IMG/VR virus record: IMGVR_UViG_3300044625_001181
Location: 1-28,665 of that record
Source: a virus
Reading direction: 5' to 3' (one strand)
DNA: 28,665 bases
This document shows, piece after piece, positions 22,537 through 28,665 of this stretch (the stretch's first letter is position 1; every line of letters starts with the position of its first letter). Both the position numbers and the translations under genes were made by a program. The notes below the pieces were generated by a model that saw nothing but the letters and a program-made list of their open reading frames with translations, searched no databases and was not told where the DNA came from.

Positions 22537-22812
22537 CTAACATGCTTGCTTGACCGCTTCTGTTCCAGAAGTTTTACCATTATCTTTCTTTTTAGAAGTT
22601 TTTGAATTTTTTACTTCTTTTGAAGGTACTTCTCTGTAAGAAATATGAGTAATCAAAGGCTTGTAAATATGAGTTTCAACACCATGAGCACAGTATATGA
22701 ATCCTCCAAAATCAAAACCTTCTTTTGATCTGGGACTTACTTTTTCGAAAAACTCTTCAAAATCTTCGAAACGAGTACCGCAAGCGAGTACGACTAACAT
22801 TAATTTTACCAT
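22537..22812 (-). CDS. Small hypothetical protein
   Basis: A 91-aa protein with a short hydrophobic start (VKLMLVVLACG), a middle acidic helix (FEDFEEFFEKV) and a Lys/Ser-rich C-terminal tail (SKTSKKKDNGKTSGTEAVKQ) that looks disordered. The beginning is too short for a confident signal peptide. Not recognised. It overlaps the HNH gene by 1 nt. Confidence 0.6.
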   Translation of the reverse strand: MVKLMLVVLACGTRFEDFEEFFEKVSPRSKEGFDFGGFIYCAHGVETHIYKPLITHISYREVPSKEVKNSKTSKKKDNGKTSGTEAVKQAC

Positions 22813-23234
22813 TATTTACGATTTTGTGAAAATCCTTCTTCTTTAGCAAACAGAGGATTCGTTTCGATATAATCATGACAAGCTCTACAAACTGATAACC
22901 AAGTTGTAGTATCAAGATAATTACCTCCAAGTCTTCCTTTTTTATGGTGAACGTCTGTTGATACCTGGGTACAGATCCCGGGTATATGTGCTTCACACAT
23001 AGGTTTGTAAGTAAGAAAAAGTTTTCGTTGTTGAGAATAAATATTATCTAGTTTTTCTTTCTTAGAAGACCGGGGGCGTATAGAAGCAGTTTTCACAGTT
23101 GGTTTCTGCTTTACGTTACTAGAATGGCAACTCCAGCAATGCTTACACCACTTCTTACCCCCGTAGTTCTTCCAAATTAATTTTGGTTTATTACAACCAT
23201 CACACTCCTTCAGACTTTTCATCATGTCTTTCAT
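22812..23234 (-). CDS. HNH-type protein with N-terminal zinc ribbon
   Basis: The 140-aa protein has two zinc-like parts. C11, C14, C30 and C33 form an N-terminal ribbon (CDGC...CKHC). The C-terminal part is HNH-like, with C80, C88, VHHKKGR (95-101) carrying H96-H97, and CRACH (116-120). It resembles the NinG/Rap-type and HNH nucleases of phages, which cut branched DNA or act in packaging. The DNA between the two parts is basic (ASIRPRSSKKEK). It overlaps the gene upstream by 35 nt, so the start could be a later Met (M4 or M5). Confidence 0.75.
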   Translation of the reverse strand: MKDMMKSLKECDGCNKPKLIWKNYGGKKWCKHCWSCHSSNVKQKPTVKTASIRPRSSKKEKLDNIYSQQRKLFLTYKPMCEAHIPGICTQVSTDVHHKKGRLGGNYLDTTTWLSVCRACHDYIETNPLFAKEEGFSQNRK

Positions 23235-23421
23235 GAGATAATTGTTTACCGATATAAATACCGTTTTTTACACTGTGATTAAGAACACTAACAGGTCCTC
23301 TTATCTCAATAATATTGTTTTCTTGTTTTAAAAGATTTTTAACAATTTCTTCTTCAAGAGGATTTTGAGGAACTAGTATTAAACTAGCTCCTGAACTATT
23401 AACTATACATTCAACGTGCAT
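23200..23421 (-). CDS. Small conserved hypothetical protein
   Basis: This 73-aa protein contains LVPQNPLEEEIVKNLLKQ (about 16-33), a pattern recurring in short Bacteroidota phage proteins of unknown function. It overlaps genes on both sides (19 nt and 35 nt), consistent with translational coupling. Confidence 0.6.
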   Translation of the reverse strand: MHVECIVNSSGASLILVPQNPLEEEIVKNLLKQENNIIEIRGPVSVLNHSVKNGIYIGKQLSHERHDEKSEGV

Positions 23422-23894
23422 ATTTTTACGTTTTCTTTTAAGGTTAAAAAATTACTAGGTAAGATTTTCTCTGATATTAACTTGTTGATTATATCTTGTT
23501 TCTTGATACCTAATTCTTTGAAAGAAAGCATACAAATAAAATTCCGGTTAGCTTTATCCTGACTTATAATCTCTTCAGCTAACGGGCTACATTTGAATAT
23601 AGAAAATATTTTGTTTGTTTTTTCTATAAGAATTTCTTGTTTCCAAAGATTTAAAATAAACTGAGTTTTACGATAGATATTCGAAATTCTTTTCTTTTCG
23701 AAATCTGACATGTTACTCAAAACCTTTTCTGGGTAAGAATTTATACCGTATAAAGCTTCCTTGTAATATTTTTCTTGAATTTTAGATAAATGATAAGATT
23801 CAAGAGGTACTTCTGTTTTGTAAGGGTGATTAAAAGTCTGATAGTTATCTATGACTTTTTTTAAATTACTAATATTATCAGCAATTGTTTTCAT
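23403..23894 (-). CDS. Hypothetical helical protein
   Basis: The 163-aa product looks almost entirely helical and basic (for example FEKKRISNIYRKTQFILNLW) and ends in a strand-like VKICTLNV. It is not recognised. It is the first gene after the terminator at 23915-23944, and its leader reads TTTTTATTCACCAC before the ATG, similar to the leader of the gene at 26623-27237. Confidence 0.65.
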   Translation of the reverse strand: MKTIADNISNLKKVIDNYQTFNHPYKTEVPLESYHLSKIQEKYYKEALYGINSYPEKVLSNMSDFEKKRISNIYRKTQFILNLWKQEILIEKTNKIFSIFKCSPLAEEIISQDKANRNFICMLSFKELGIKKQDIINKLISEKILPSNFLTLKENVKICTLNV

Positions 23895-23914
23895 TTTGAT
23901 TAGGATTTGTGGTG

Positions 23915-23944
23915 AATAAAAAGGTGGAGATATTACTCTCCACC
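23915..23944 (-). terminator. Rho-independent terminator after the 158-aa protein gene
   Basis: On the minus strand GGTGGAGA/TCTCCACC (8 bp; 23937-23944 and 23923-23930) closes a 6-nt loop and is followed by TTTTTATT. It lies 18 nt past the stop at 23963. Confidence 0.85.
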
Positions 23945-23962
23945 GTATCTACAGGTATTATA

Positions 23963-24439
23963 TTAAAGTTCGTCTAAATCCAAGTTATCAGAAAACTCTG
24001 GATTGTTTTGAGAAATAAGAGTTATACTCTCTTCGTAAGCAGCCACTATTTGCTCTTTATTAGTGTGAGCGATTAATACATCTTCCATGTTTGTATTTTG
24101 AACATAGAAAGTTTTACGATAAATAGGCTGATCACCGACACAACATACAACGTTTGTGTTACCGGCAACTTTATAATCGTTCTCAGGTTCTTTTTTGTTG
24201 AACGGCATGAGAGATTCTTTGATAATAATTTTACCAGGAAGTTCTTTACCAGCAGTCCATCCCAGGTTTTTAAGATCACCTCTTAAACCTAGTACCAAGG
24301 CGCTTAACTTTTGAGGTCTTAAAAAACCTCTTTCATCGATAAGATTACGAGTTTCGGTTACTCTGATGTAACCATACTCAGGATTAGATGTAGGAGTAAT
24401 TACATTACCCGCTGCATCAGATGACACTTTTACAGCCAT
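23963..24439 (-). CDS. Conserved phage protein, possibly a second nucleic-acid-binding protein
   Basis: The 158-aa protein contains RGFLRPQKLSALVLG (about 37-51), ELPGKIIIKES and DQPIYRKTFYVQN, a pattern I recognise as a conserved uncharacterised family in Bacteroidota phages. The body is beta-rich and the C-terminus is an acidic tail (FSDNLDLDEL), like SSB-type proteins. It has its own strong terminator, suggesting high expression. A ssDNA-binding or other abundant early role is plausible but not shown. Confidence 0.65.
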   Translation of the reverse strand: MAVKVSSDAAGNVITPTSNPEYGYIRVTETRNLIDERGFLRPQKLSALVLGLRGDLKNLGWTAGKELPGKIIIKESLMPFNKKEPENDYKVAGNTNVVCCVGDQPIYRKTFYVQNTNMEDVLIAHTNKEQIVAAYEESITLISQNNPEFSDNLDLDEL

Positions 24440-24478
24440 TTGAATTGATTTTTGTGATTAAAAAAAAATGAAACGATT

Positions 24479-24805
24479 TTATTCTTCCTCTTGATGAGGA
24501 GGTTCTATTAGTATTTCCGGCATACATTGCGGATCAGAAGATAATATGTCTAAGGTGTTAATTATTTCGTTTATACCCAGGGATAAAGGGTTATCTTCAA
24601 ACTCTTCTGAATAATCGATAGATTGATCGATTTCAGTGTCTGTTTTTAAACGTAATTTCTGAGAAATAGAGGAATTAAAGAAAGGTGACGATACGTTGTA
24701 TCCTGAATTTGATGCGATGATATCTTGTATATCTTGATCTGTTAGATTAAGATACTCTTCAAGAGATATTTCTATCGTTCTACCGTTAGGTAATGAATAC
24801 AACAT
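24479..24805 (-). CDS. Conserved phage hypothetical protein
   Basis: This 108-aa acidic protein begins MLYSLPNGRTIEISLEEYLN, followed by LTDQDIQDIIASNSGYN. I recognise this arrangement from small Bacteroidota phage proteins of unknown role. It lies downstream of an 83-nt gap with a possible promoter and is followed by the acidic-tail protein gene, so the two may form a separate transcription unit ending at 23915-23944. Confidence 0.65.
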   Translation of the reverse strand: MLYSLPNGRTIEISLEEYLNLTDQDIQDIIASNSGYNVSSPFFNSSISQKLRLKTDTEIDQSIDYSEEFEDNPLSLGINEIINTLDILSSDPQCMPEILIEPPHQEEE

Positions 24806-24827
24806 TTATACACAAAAACATTTAATA

Positions 24828-24861
24828 CAAACTTACTCGTTATCAAACAAATTGTACTAAA
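24828..24861 (-). promoter_or_regulatory. Candidate Bacteroidota-type promoter
   Basis: In the 83-nt gap upstream of the 108-aa gene, the minus strand has TAAGTTTG (24828-24835), matching TAnnTTTG, and TTTA (24858-24861), 22 nt further upstream, as a weak -33 element. A transcript from here would end at the terminator at 23915-23944. Confidence 0.3.
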
Positions 24862-24888
24862 TATACTAATTTCTGGTGTACTATAACG

Positions 24889-25341
24889 CTAACTTTTACT
24901 TAAAAACTCATCAATATCGTTTTCAAAATCAGTATGATCTTTTGATAAATTGTATTCAGCTATATCGTACTCATCAGAATAAAGCTCACCTTTATCATTA
25001 AAATAACTAAATCGAACATTAACTGTGTTTCTAGTCAAAGACACACTATTAACTATACCTCTAAAACAATTTTTAAATAACAGTTCTTCTTGATTAGATT
25101 TATATCTCCAAGTAGGGCCAGAAGAATAAGGTAGTAAAACCTTATCTCCTGGTTTAAATTTGGAAACAATATCAAACCCGCTTAACATTTTAATAAATGT
25201 TTCTTCAGTTCTGGTATTTTCTAAAAGTTCAGTTATAAATAAAAAAGCTATTTTAGGATTATCAAAACCTTTCTCTAAACATTTCATCAATTTTTTCTCA
25301 ATTATTTCAGAATCCAACGTTATCGAAATTCTCTGCTTCAT
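24889..25341 (-). CDS. Hypothetical protein
   Basis: The 150-aa protein has a helical N-terminal half (SEIIEKKLMKCLEKGFDNPK) and then FKPGDKVLLPYSSGPTWRYK (about 61-80), which looks like a small SH3-like or KOW-like beta module. The C-terminus is acidic. It is not recognised. Its start overlaps the PcfJ-like gene by 35 nt. Confidence 0.6.
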   Translation of the reverse strand: MKQRISITLDSEIIEKKLMKCLEKGFDNPKIAFLFITELLENTRTEETFIKMLSGFDIVSKFKPGDKVLLPYSSGPTWRYKSNQEELLFKNCFRGIVNSVSLTRNTVNVRFSYFNDKGELYSDEYDIAEYNLSKDHTDFENDIDEFLSKS

Positions 25342-26626
25342 TAGTTACAATTTGATATTTAACTTTTAAATGACTTATTTTAGCTTTTAAATAATCTTCT
25401 AGAACAAATCTTAAACTGATAGGCACTTCGCAATTTCTATATCCTTTAAATTGTTGGATTTGAAAAAATCTATTTACAGTAAGAGTAAACCTTTGATCAG
25501 CGTATAGAACAGAATAAATACCTATATTACCATTAATTATATTCTGAGCGTAATAATTATTTCTACCAACACAATGATCGTTAATAACCGATTCTTCTAT
25601 AATACGCTCCTTAGTATCAATTATTTCTATAGGATACTGATCAAAACCCTCAAATAACTTTAAAAAACAAGTGTCAGGTTTTAATTCTTTCGGAATCCCT
25701 TTAAGACCTATTAGACTTGAGTTTCTACGATGTTCCACCTCGATTCTTTTCCAGGATCTAATTTTAATATTAAACGGTAGTTTAAGATAATAAATCTCAC
25801 GTAACCAATCAGAAAACGTATAATTATACGTTGAATAATTAGTAAATCCCATAGTAGTAAAAAGAACATGTTTAAAATCAATATACTTAGGTATTACAGG
25901 AACTTTCGCTAAAGTATTTATTACATTTCTAAAATCGTTTTTATTTTTCATACGTTTGATTATATTGATTATATGATAATAATCATCAGTACAAAATTGA
26001 AAACGAAAAAGTGTTTTTGATACTTTATAACCTAAAAGATTATCGATAACCTCATTGTCTTTTACACCATTTTGATAATGTTTACTACTCACGGGTAAAT
26101 GTCTTCCGCTATAAATATCTCTTTTCTCATAGATGTTGAGAATGATTTGTTCTAATCGTTCTAATAACATAAAATCAGCTCCTTCAAAAGAGTTGTAACA
26201 TTTAGTATAAACTCTAATAAGCTTATTACGATTAATATTCATAAAACAATACACCTGACGAGGAGTTATTGTAATAATTGGACAATTTTCTGCAAAAGGA
26301 TAAATATTACAGTGTTTATTTATACCATAACCGGAGTAAAACTTTTTATAACTGAGTTTATCTTTAAGTTTATCATAACCAATATTATAATAACAAACAC
26401 GATGATATCTCATTCCTTTTTCAGTAGCAAAATCCGTAGCATTTTTATAACCGTTTTCTGATACATAATCTTTTATGATTTCTATTTTCAAATCTGTTTT
26501 ATCTTTTTTGTTTTGAAAAGAGAGATAAATAAAATCACCTTCAGTACACTCTTTAGCTAACTTAAAACAATCGAGAGATTTAATAAAATCTACAATTTTG
26601 TGATACGTTTCTTCTATATAGGTCAT
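25307..26626 (-). CDS. PcfJ-like protein
   Basis: The 439-aa protein has a C-terminal region of the PcfJ family (about 340-425): EESVINDHCVGRNNYYAQN with H351-C352-V-G, then GNIGIYSVLY, FTLTVNRFFQIQQFKGYRN. PcfJ was named from conjugative plasmids, and its biochemical role is unclear. The first 330 residues are rich in Tyr, Asn and Lys and not recognised. It is coupled (4-nt overlap) to a possible nuclease gene upstream, which itself follows the DUF2828 gene. Confidence 0.72.
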   Translation of the reverse strand: MTYIEETYHKIVDFIKSLDCFKLAKECTEGDFIYLSFQNKKDKTDLKIEIIKDYVSENGYKNATDFATEKGMRYHRVCYYNIGYDKLKDKLSYKKFYSGYGINKHCNIYPFAENCPIITITPRQVYCFMNINRNKLIRVYTKCYNSFEGADFMLLERLEQIILNIYEKRDIYSGRHLPVSSKHYQNGVKDNEVIDNLLGYKVSKTLFRFQFCTDDYYHIINIIKRMKNKNDFRNVINTLAKVPVIPKYIDFKHVLFTTMGFTNYSTYNYTFSDWLREIYYLKLPFNIKIRSWKRIEVEHRRNSSLIGLKGIPKELKPDTCFLKLFEGFDQYPIEIIDTKERIIEESVINDHCVGRNNYYAQNIINGNIGIYSVLYADQRFTLTVNRFFQIQQFKGYRNCEVPISLRFVLEDYLKAKISHLKVKYQIVTNEAENFDNVGF

Positions 26627-27237
26627 GATAAAAGTTTAAAAGTAAAAAAAGGACTCAGTGTTTCGTACTCTTTACTCTTATAAAAATCATCGTGTAACCT
26701 AGCCTGGGTATAATCAAATGTAGCTTGGGCTTTTTTAAGATAAAACCCTACAAGTTTAGGAGCATCGGTTACTTCTACAGAATACTTTTTGTCTTTGATA
26801 TCCAGAATAGATACAACTGGTTTATCGATAACAATTTCATACCGAGGATTACCTTTAGCTAGTTCGTAATTTGCAGTTATGTACGTTTTATTATTGTTAA
26901 TAGTAACTAACGCATTATAAAAAGCTGTCTGTAACAATGAGGATTTAAGAAACCAGTCTTCTATTTCATCGGCATCAAAATGTTTGTGTTCTATAAGAAC
27001 AAAATGATCATGATTATCTAAGATTTCGTCAAACGTGTATTTTAAATCAAAATCAGAGTTTACTTTTAAAGTACCGACAAGTTCTATTAGATGAGACTTT
27101 GATTTATCTTTTGCCGATTTATCTCCCACAATCATACGAGGAGTTACTACAGGTTGTATTTTTTTTAAACGAGTGTAAGTTATGGCCATCGCGCTCTTTT
27201 TAACAAGATCAGCGCATGAAATTATAATTTTTGACAT
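26623..27237 (-). CDS. Hypothetical protein, possible PD-(D/E)XK-type nuclease
   Basis: The 204-aa protein has YTFDEILDNHDHFVLIEHKH (about 67-86). An Asp followed by a hydrophobic strand with E-x-K (LIEHK) is the arrangement of PD-(D/E)XK nucleases, and AFYNALVTINN next to it may be the following helix. This is a motif-level suggestion only. The N-terminus is basic. It lies between the DUF2828 terminator and the PcfJ-like gene, with which it shares a 4-nt overlap. A PcfJ-associated nuclease would be a sensible pair, but another fold cannot be excluded. Confidence 0.5.
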   Translation of the reverse strand: MSKIIISCADLVKKSAMAITYTRLKKIQPVVTPRMIVGDKSAKDKSKSHLIELVGTLKVNSDFDLKYTFDEILDNHDHFVLIEHKHFDADEIEDWFLKSSLLQTAFYNALVTINNNKTYITANYELAKGNPRYEIVIDKPVVSILDIKDKKYSVEVTDAPKLVGFYLKKAQATFDYTQARLHDDFYKSKEYETLSPFFTFKLLS

Positions 27238-27260
27238 GGTGTTAGAATTGGTGAATAAAA

Positions 27261-27296
27261 GATAAAAAAAAGGTGTAGATTTTTATTATCTACACC
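27261..27296 (-). terminator. Rho-independent terminator after the DUF2828 gene
   Basis: On the minus strand GGTGTAGAT/ATCTACACC (9 bp; 27288-27296 and 27272-27280) closes a 7-nt loop and is followed by a run of T (TTTTTTTATC). It lies a few bases past the stop at 27303. Confidence 0.9.
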
Positions 27297-27302
27297 TATT
27301 AT

Positions 27303-28661
27303 TTACAGTTCTACCTGCTCGTACCGCGGTGAATTAATCACCTTTAGCATCATCGACACCGGATCTGTAACTGTACCATCAAGAACTGACATCAGTATTG
27401 AAGGACTAAACCCGCTTACAAGAGCCACTCCCTTATCATTGATCGTAGCCGGAATGTTATTTAGTCTACCGTTTACGTTCCAAAATACTACTGAAGGTAA
27501 TTTGTAACCGGCTCTAGAATACATTTCGCGTAACGAATCAAGATTAGAAAGATGTCCGCAACTATCAAATTCCATATCAGATATGATAAGAAGTGATGTT
27601 GGCATCTCGTTTTCAGGTAAGTTTTCTCTTACAGCCGAGTTTAAAATAAGACTAAACACAGCGTTTAAATCTGTATTCATACCCCATTCGGCATTGTCCA
27701 ACTGACGAAATCTCTGATAAAGATCACCTTTTAGAATCTGTATCTTAGGTTTACTAGAGAAAGTAACAAAAGCATCTTTGAAAATACCTCGATTCTTTTC
27801 ACTAATATATACTCCCAGGGAAACAGATACTTCCATAGGTAAACCCTCCATACTTCCTGATACGTCACATATCGGTAAAATACGATGATTTTCCGACTTA
27901 GTAAGGTAATCTGGTAAAGCGTTCCACTGAGCCTGAACCTGATCTTCTGATTCGTCCATCAAATACGCTCTGTAAAGCTGATTAGGAAATAACACCGAAG
28001 CGTTTATTTTCTTATCACCTTTAAGTACGTCTGTGATATACTGACTGAATCTAGGATGATCATGTTTACCAAAAGACTTGGCATAAGTTCTCATCGCTAC
28101 AGACGGAACCTTAGAGTACTCGATAGCATCCCATTCGTTGTTACACATTTGCGTCTCAACTACTTTAGTCATCTCTACGAGAAACTTTCTAAGCGTCTTA
28201 GGCTTTTCTTCCTGGTGGATACGAAAAGCGTTAAACCATTTCCCTTTACGAGGGAAATACTTAGCCAAAAGATTTCTCTGAGAATGATGACTTAACGCCC
28301 AGGCAAAGTAATTTAATAACTCCTGGGTAGGGCGCATCTTGAAGAGATCCTTAAAATACCCGTATTCATAAACTAATGGATATATTTTGGTAAATACATC
28401 CGGATAAGTTTTCTGAATATGTGATAAGATTATCTGAAAGAATCTTTTCTCACCGGCACCTCCACGCGCATCACGGGCCCAGAACAACACTCTAATTGCT
28501 GTCAAAGGACTTTGACCAAAAGCTCTTTCGAATAATAGAATTATATCTTCTTCAGACATAGTACGCGAAGCTCCGGCCAGGAAAAACATGTCTAAACAAA
28601 AGTTAAGACTTGTACTGTTAGTAACAGCACCATTGTGGGTTAGAGAATTTTTAGTTCTCAT
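27303..28661 (-). CDS. DUF2828 protein (Ro60/TROVE-like repeats plus VWA)
   Basis: The 452-aa protein fits the DUF2828 family. The N-terminal helical part carries FWARDARGGAGEKRFF (60-75) and YEYGYFKDLFKM (98-109), and the C-terminal part is a VWA domain with MIDAS DVSGSMEG (266-273), WGMNTDL with the MIDAS Thr, and ISDMEFD. The layout of helical repeats followed by VWA resembles the RNA-binding Ro60/TROVE proteins, which hold Y RNAs and misfolded RNAs. The family occurs in eukaryotes, bacteria and viruses, and its function is not known to me. It has a dedicated terminator and starts four bases from the window edge, so its promoter is outside. A role in RNA handling would fit the unusual noncoding RNA block at 13838-14507, but that link is inference. 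Confidence 0.85.
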   Translation of the reverse strand: MRTKNSLTHNGAVTNSTSLNFCLDMFFLAGASRTMSEEDIILLFERAFGQSPLTAIRVLFWARDARGGAGEKRFFQIILSHIQKTYPDVFTKIYPLVYEYGYFKDLFKMRPTQELLNYFAWALSHHSQRNLLAKYFPRKGKWFNAFRIHQEEKPKTLRKFLVEMTKVVETQMCNNEWDAIEYSKVPSVAMRTYAKSFGKHDHPRFSQYITDVLKGDKKINASVLFPNQLYRAYLMDESEDQVQAQWNALPDYLTKSENHRILPICDVSGSMEGLPMEVSVSLGVYISEKNRGIFKDAFVTFSSKPKIQILKGDLYQRFRQLDNAEWGMNTDLNAVFSLILNSAVRENLPENEMPTSLLIISDMEFDSCGHLSNLDSLREMYSRAGYKLPSVVFWNVNGRLNNIPATINDKGVALVSGFSPSILMSVLDGTVTDPVSMMLKVINSPRYEQVEL

Positions 28662-28665
28662 AGCG

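Noticed and set aside
22757-22996. 79-aa leftward frame overlapping the HNH gene
   Set aside because: It lies in another frame over the HNH and its neighbour, both better supported by motifs and spacing.
24073-24286. Frames inside the 158-aa protein gene on both strands
   Set aside because: They fully overlap a conserved gene and have skewed composition without recognisable motifs.
1-28665. CRISPR array, insertion sequence, integrase or attachment site
   Set aside because: No regularly spaced repeats, transposase motif, integrase motif or terminal inverted repeats were seen; the only clear direct repeat is the tRNA-like pair.

Overview
The window looks like part of a large, AT-rich, lytic-type double-stranded DNA phage of a Bacteroidota (Flavobacteriia-like) host. 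The evidence is the gene content (phage replication, nucleotide and repair genes, dozens of tightly packed small unknown genes), the near absence of Shine-Dalgarno sequences before start codons, A/T-rich leaders, and a few candidate promoters resembling the Bacteroidota TTTG / TAnnTTTG pattern. There is no integrase, transposon or CRISPR array. The replication set (primase, DnaB-type helicase, Sak4-type ATPase, candidate SSB, SF2 helicase, ligase, dUTPase, uracil-DNA glycosylase) is reminiscent of crAss-like and related Bacteroidota phages, but the lineage cannot be fixed from this piece.

Layout. Nearly everything reads leftward (minus strand) in long polycistronic runs, with many 1-nt or 4-nt stop/start overlaps. 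From the right edge: a DUF2828 protein (Ro60/TROVE-like plus VWA) with its own terminator; a block with a possible nuclease, a PcfJ-like protein and small unknowns; a 158-aa protein with an acidic tail and its own terminator; an HNH protein, a small HTH protein and a radical-SAM protein of the spore-photoproduct-lyase type; a WGR-domain DNA ligase, a VWA protein and an adenylosuccinate synthetase (PurA-like); and an SF2 helicase with small unknowns. Then comes a 670-nt block without protein genes (13838-14507). It holds two tRNA-like sequences and, around them, sequence that can form long nested RNA helices. Left of this are small unknown genes, the uracil-DNA glycosylase, the core replication genes (DnaB-type helicase, Sak4, candidate SSB, primase), dUTPase and a RuvC-like resolvase. 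The left end has a MoxR-type AAA ATPase paired with a DUF2201-type metallopeptidase/VWA protein. Only three genes read rightward: an overlapping pair of membrane/secreted proteins that resembles a spanin pair (9580-10213), and one small unknown (11333-11638).

How the parts may work together. Primase, helicase, SSB, Sak4, ligase, SF2 helicase and resolvase cover replication and recombination. dUTPase and uracil-DNA glycosylase keep uracil out of the DNA. The radical-SAM protein may repair UV damage. PurA and dUTPase adjust nucleotide pools. Three separate VWA proteins, one next to a MoxR ATPase, suggest chaperone-like remodelling or conflict functions whose targets are unknown.

The least explained part is the noncoding block. 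Both tRNA-like genes have good acceptor and T arms, but no anticodon arm with the normal seven-base loop can be drawn for either. The adjoining sequence is locally much richer in G+C than the surroundings and can form a 15-bp and a 10-bp nested long-range helix, which suggests a large structured phage RNA.
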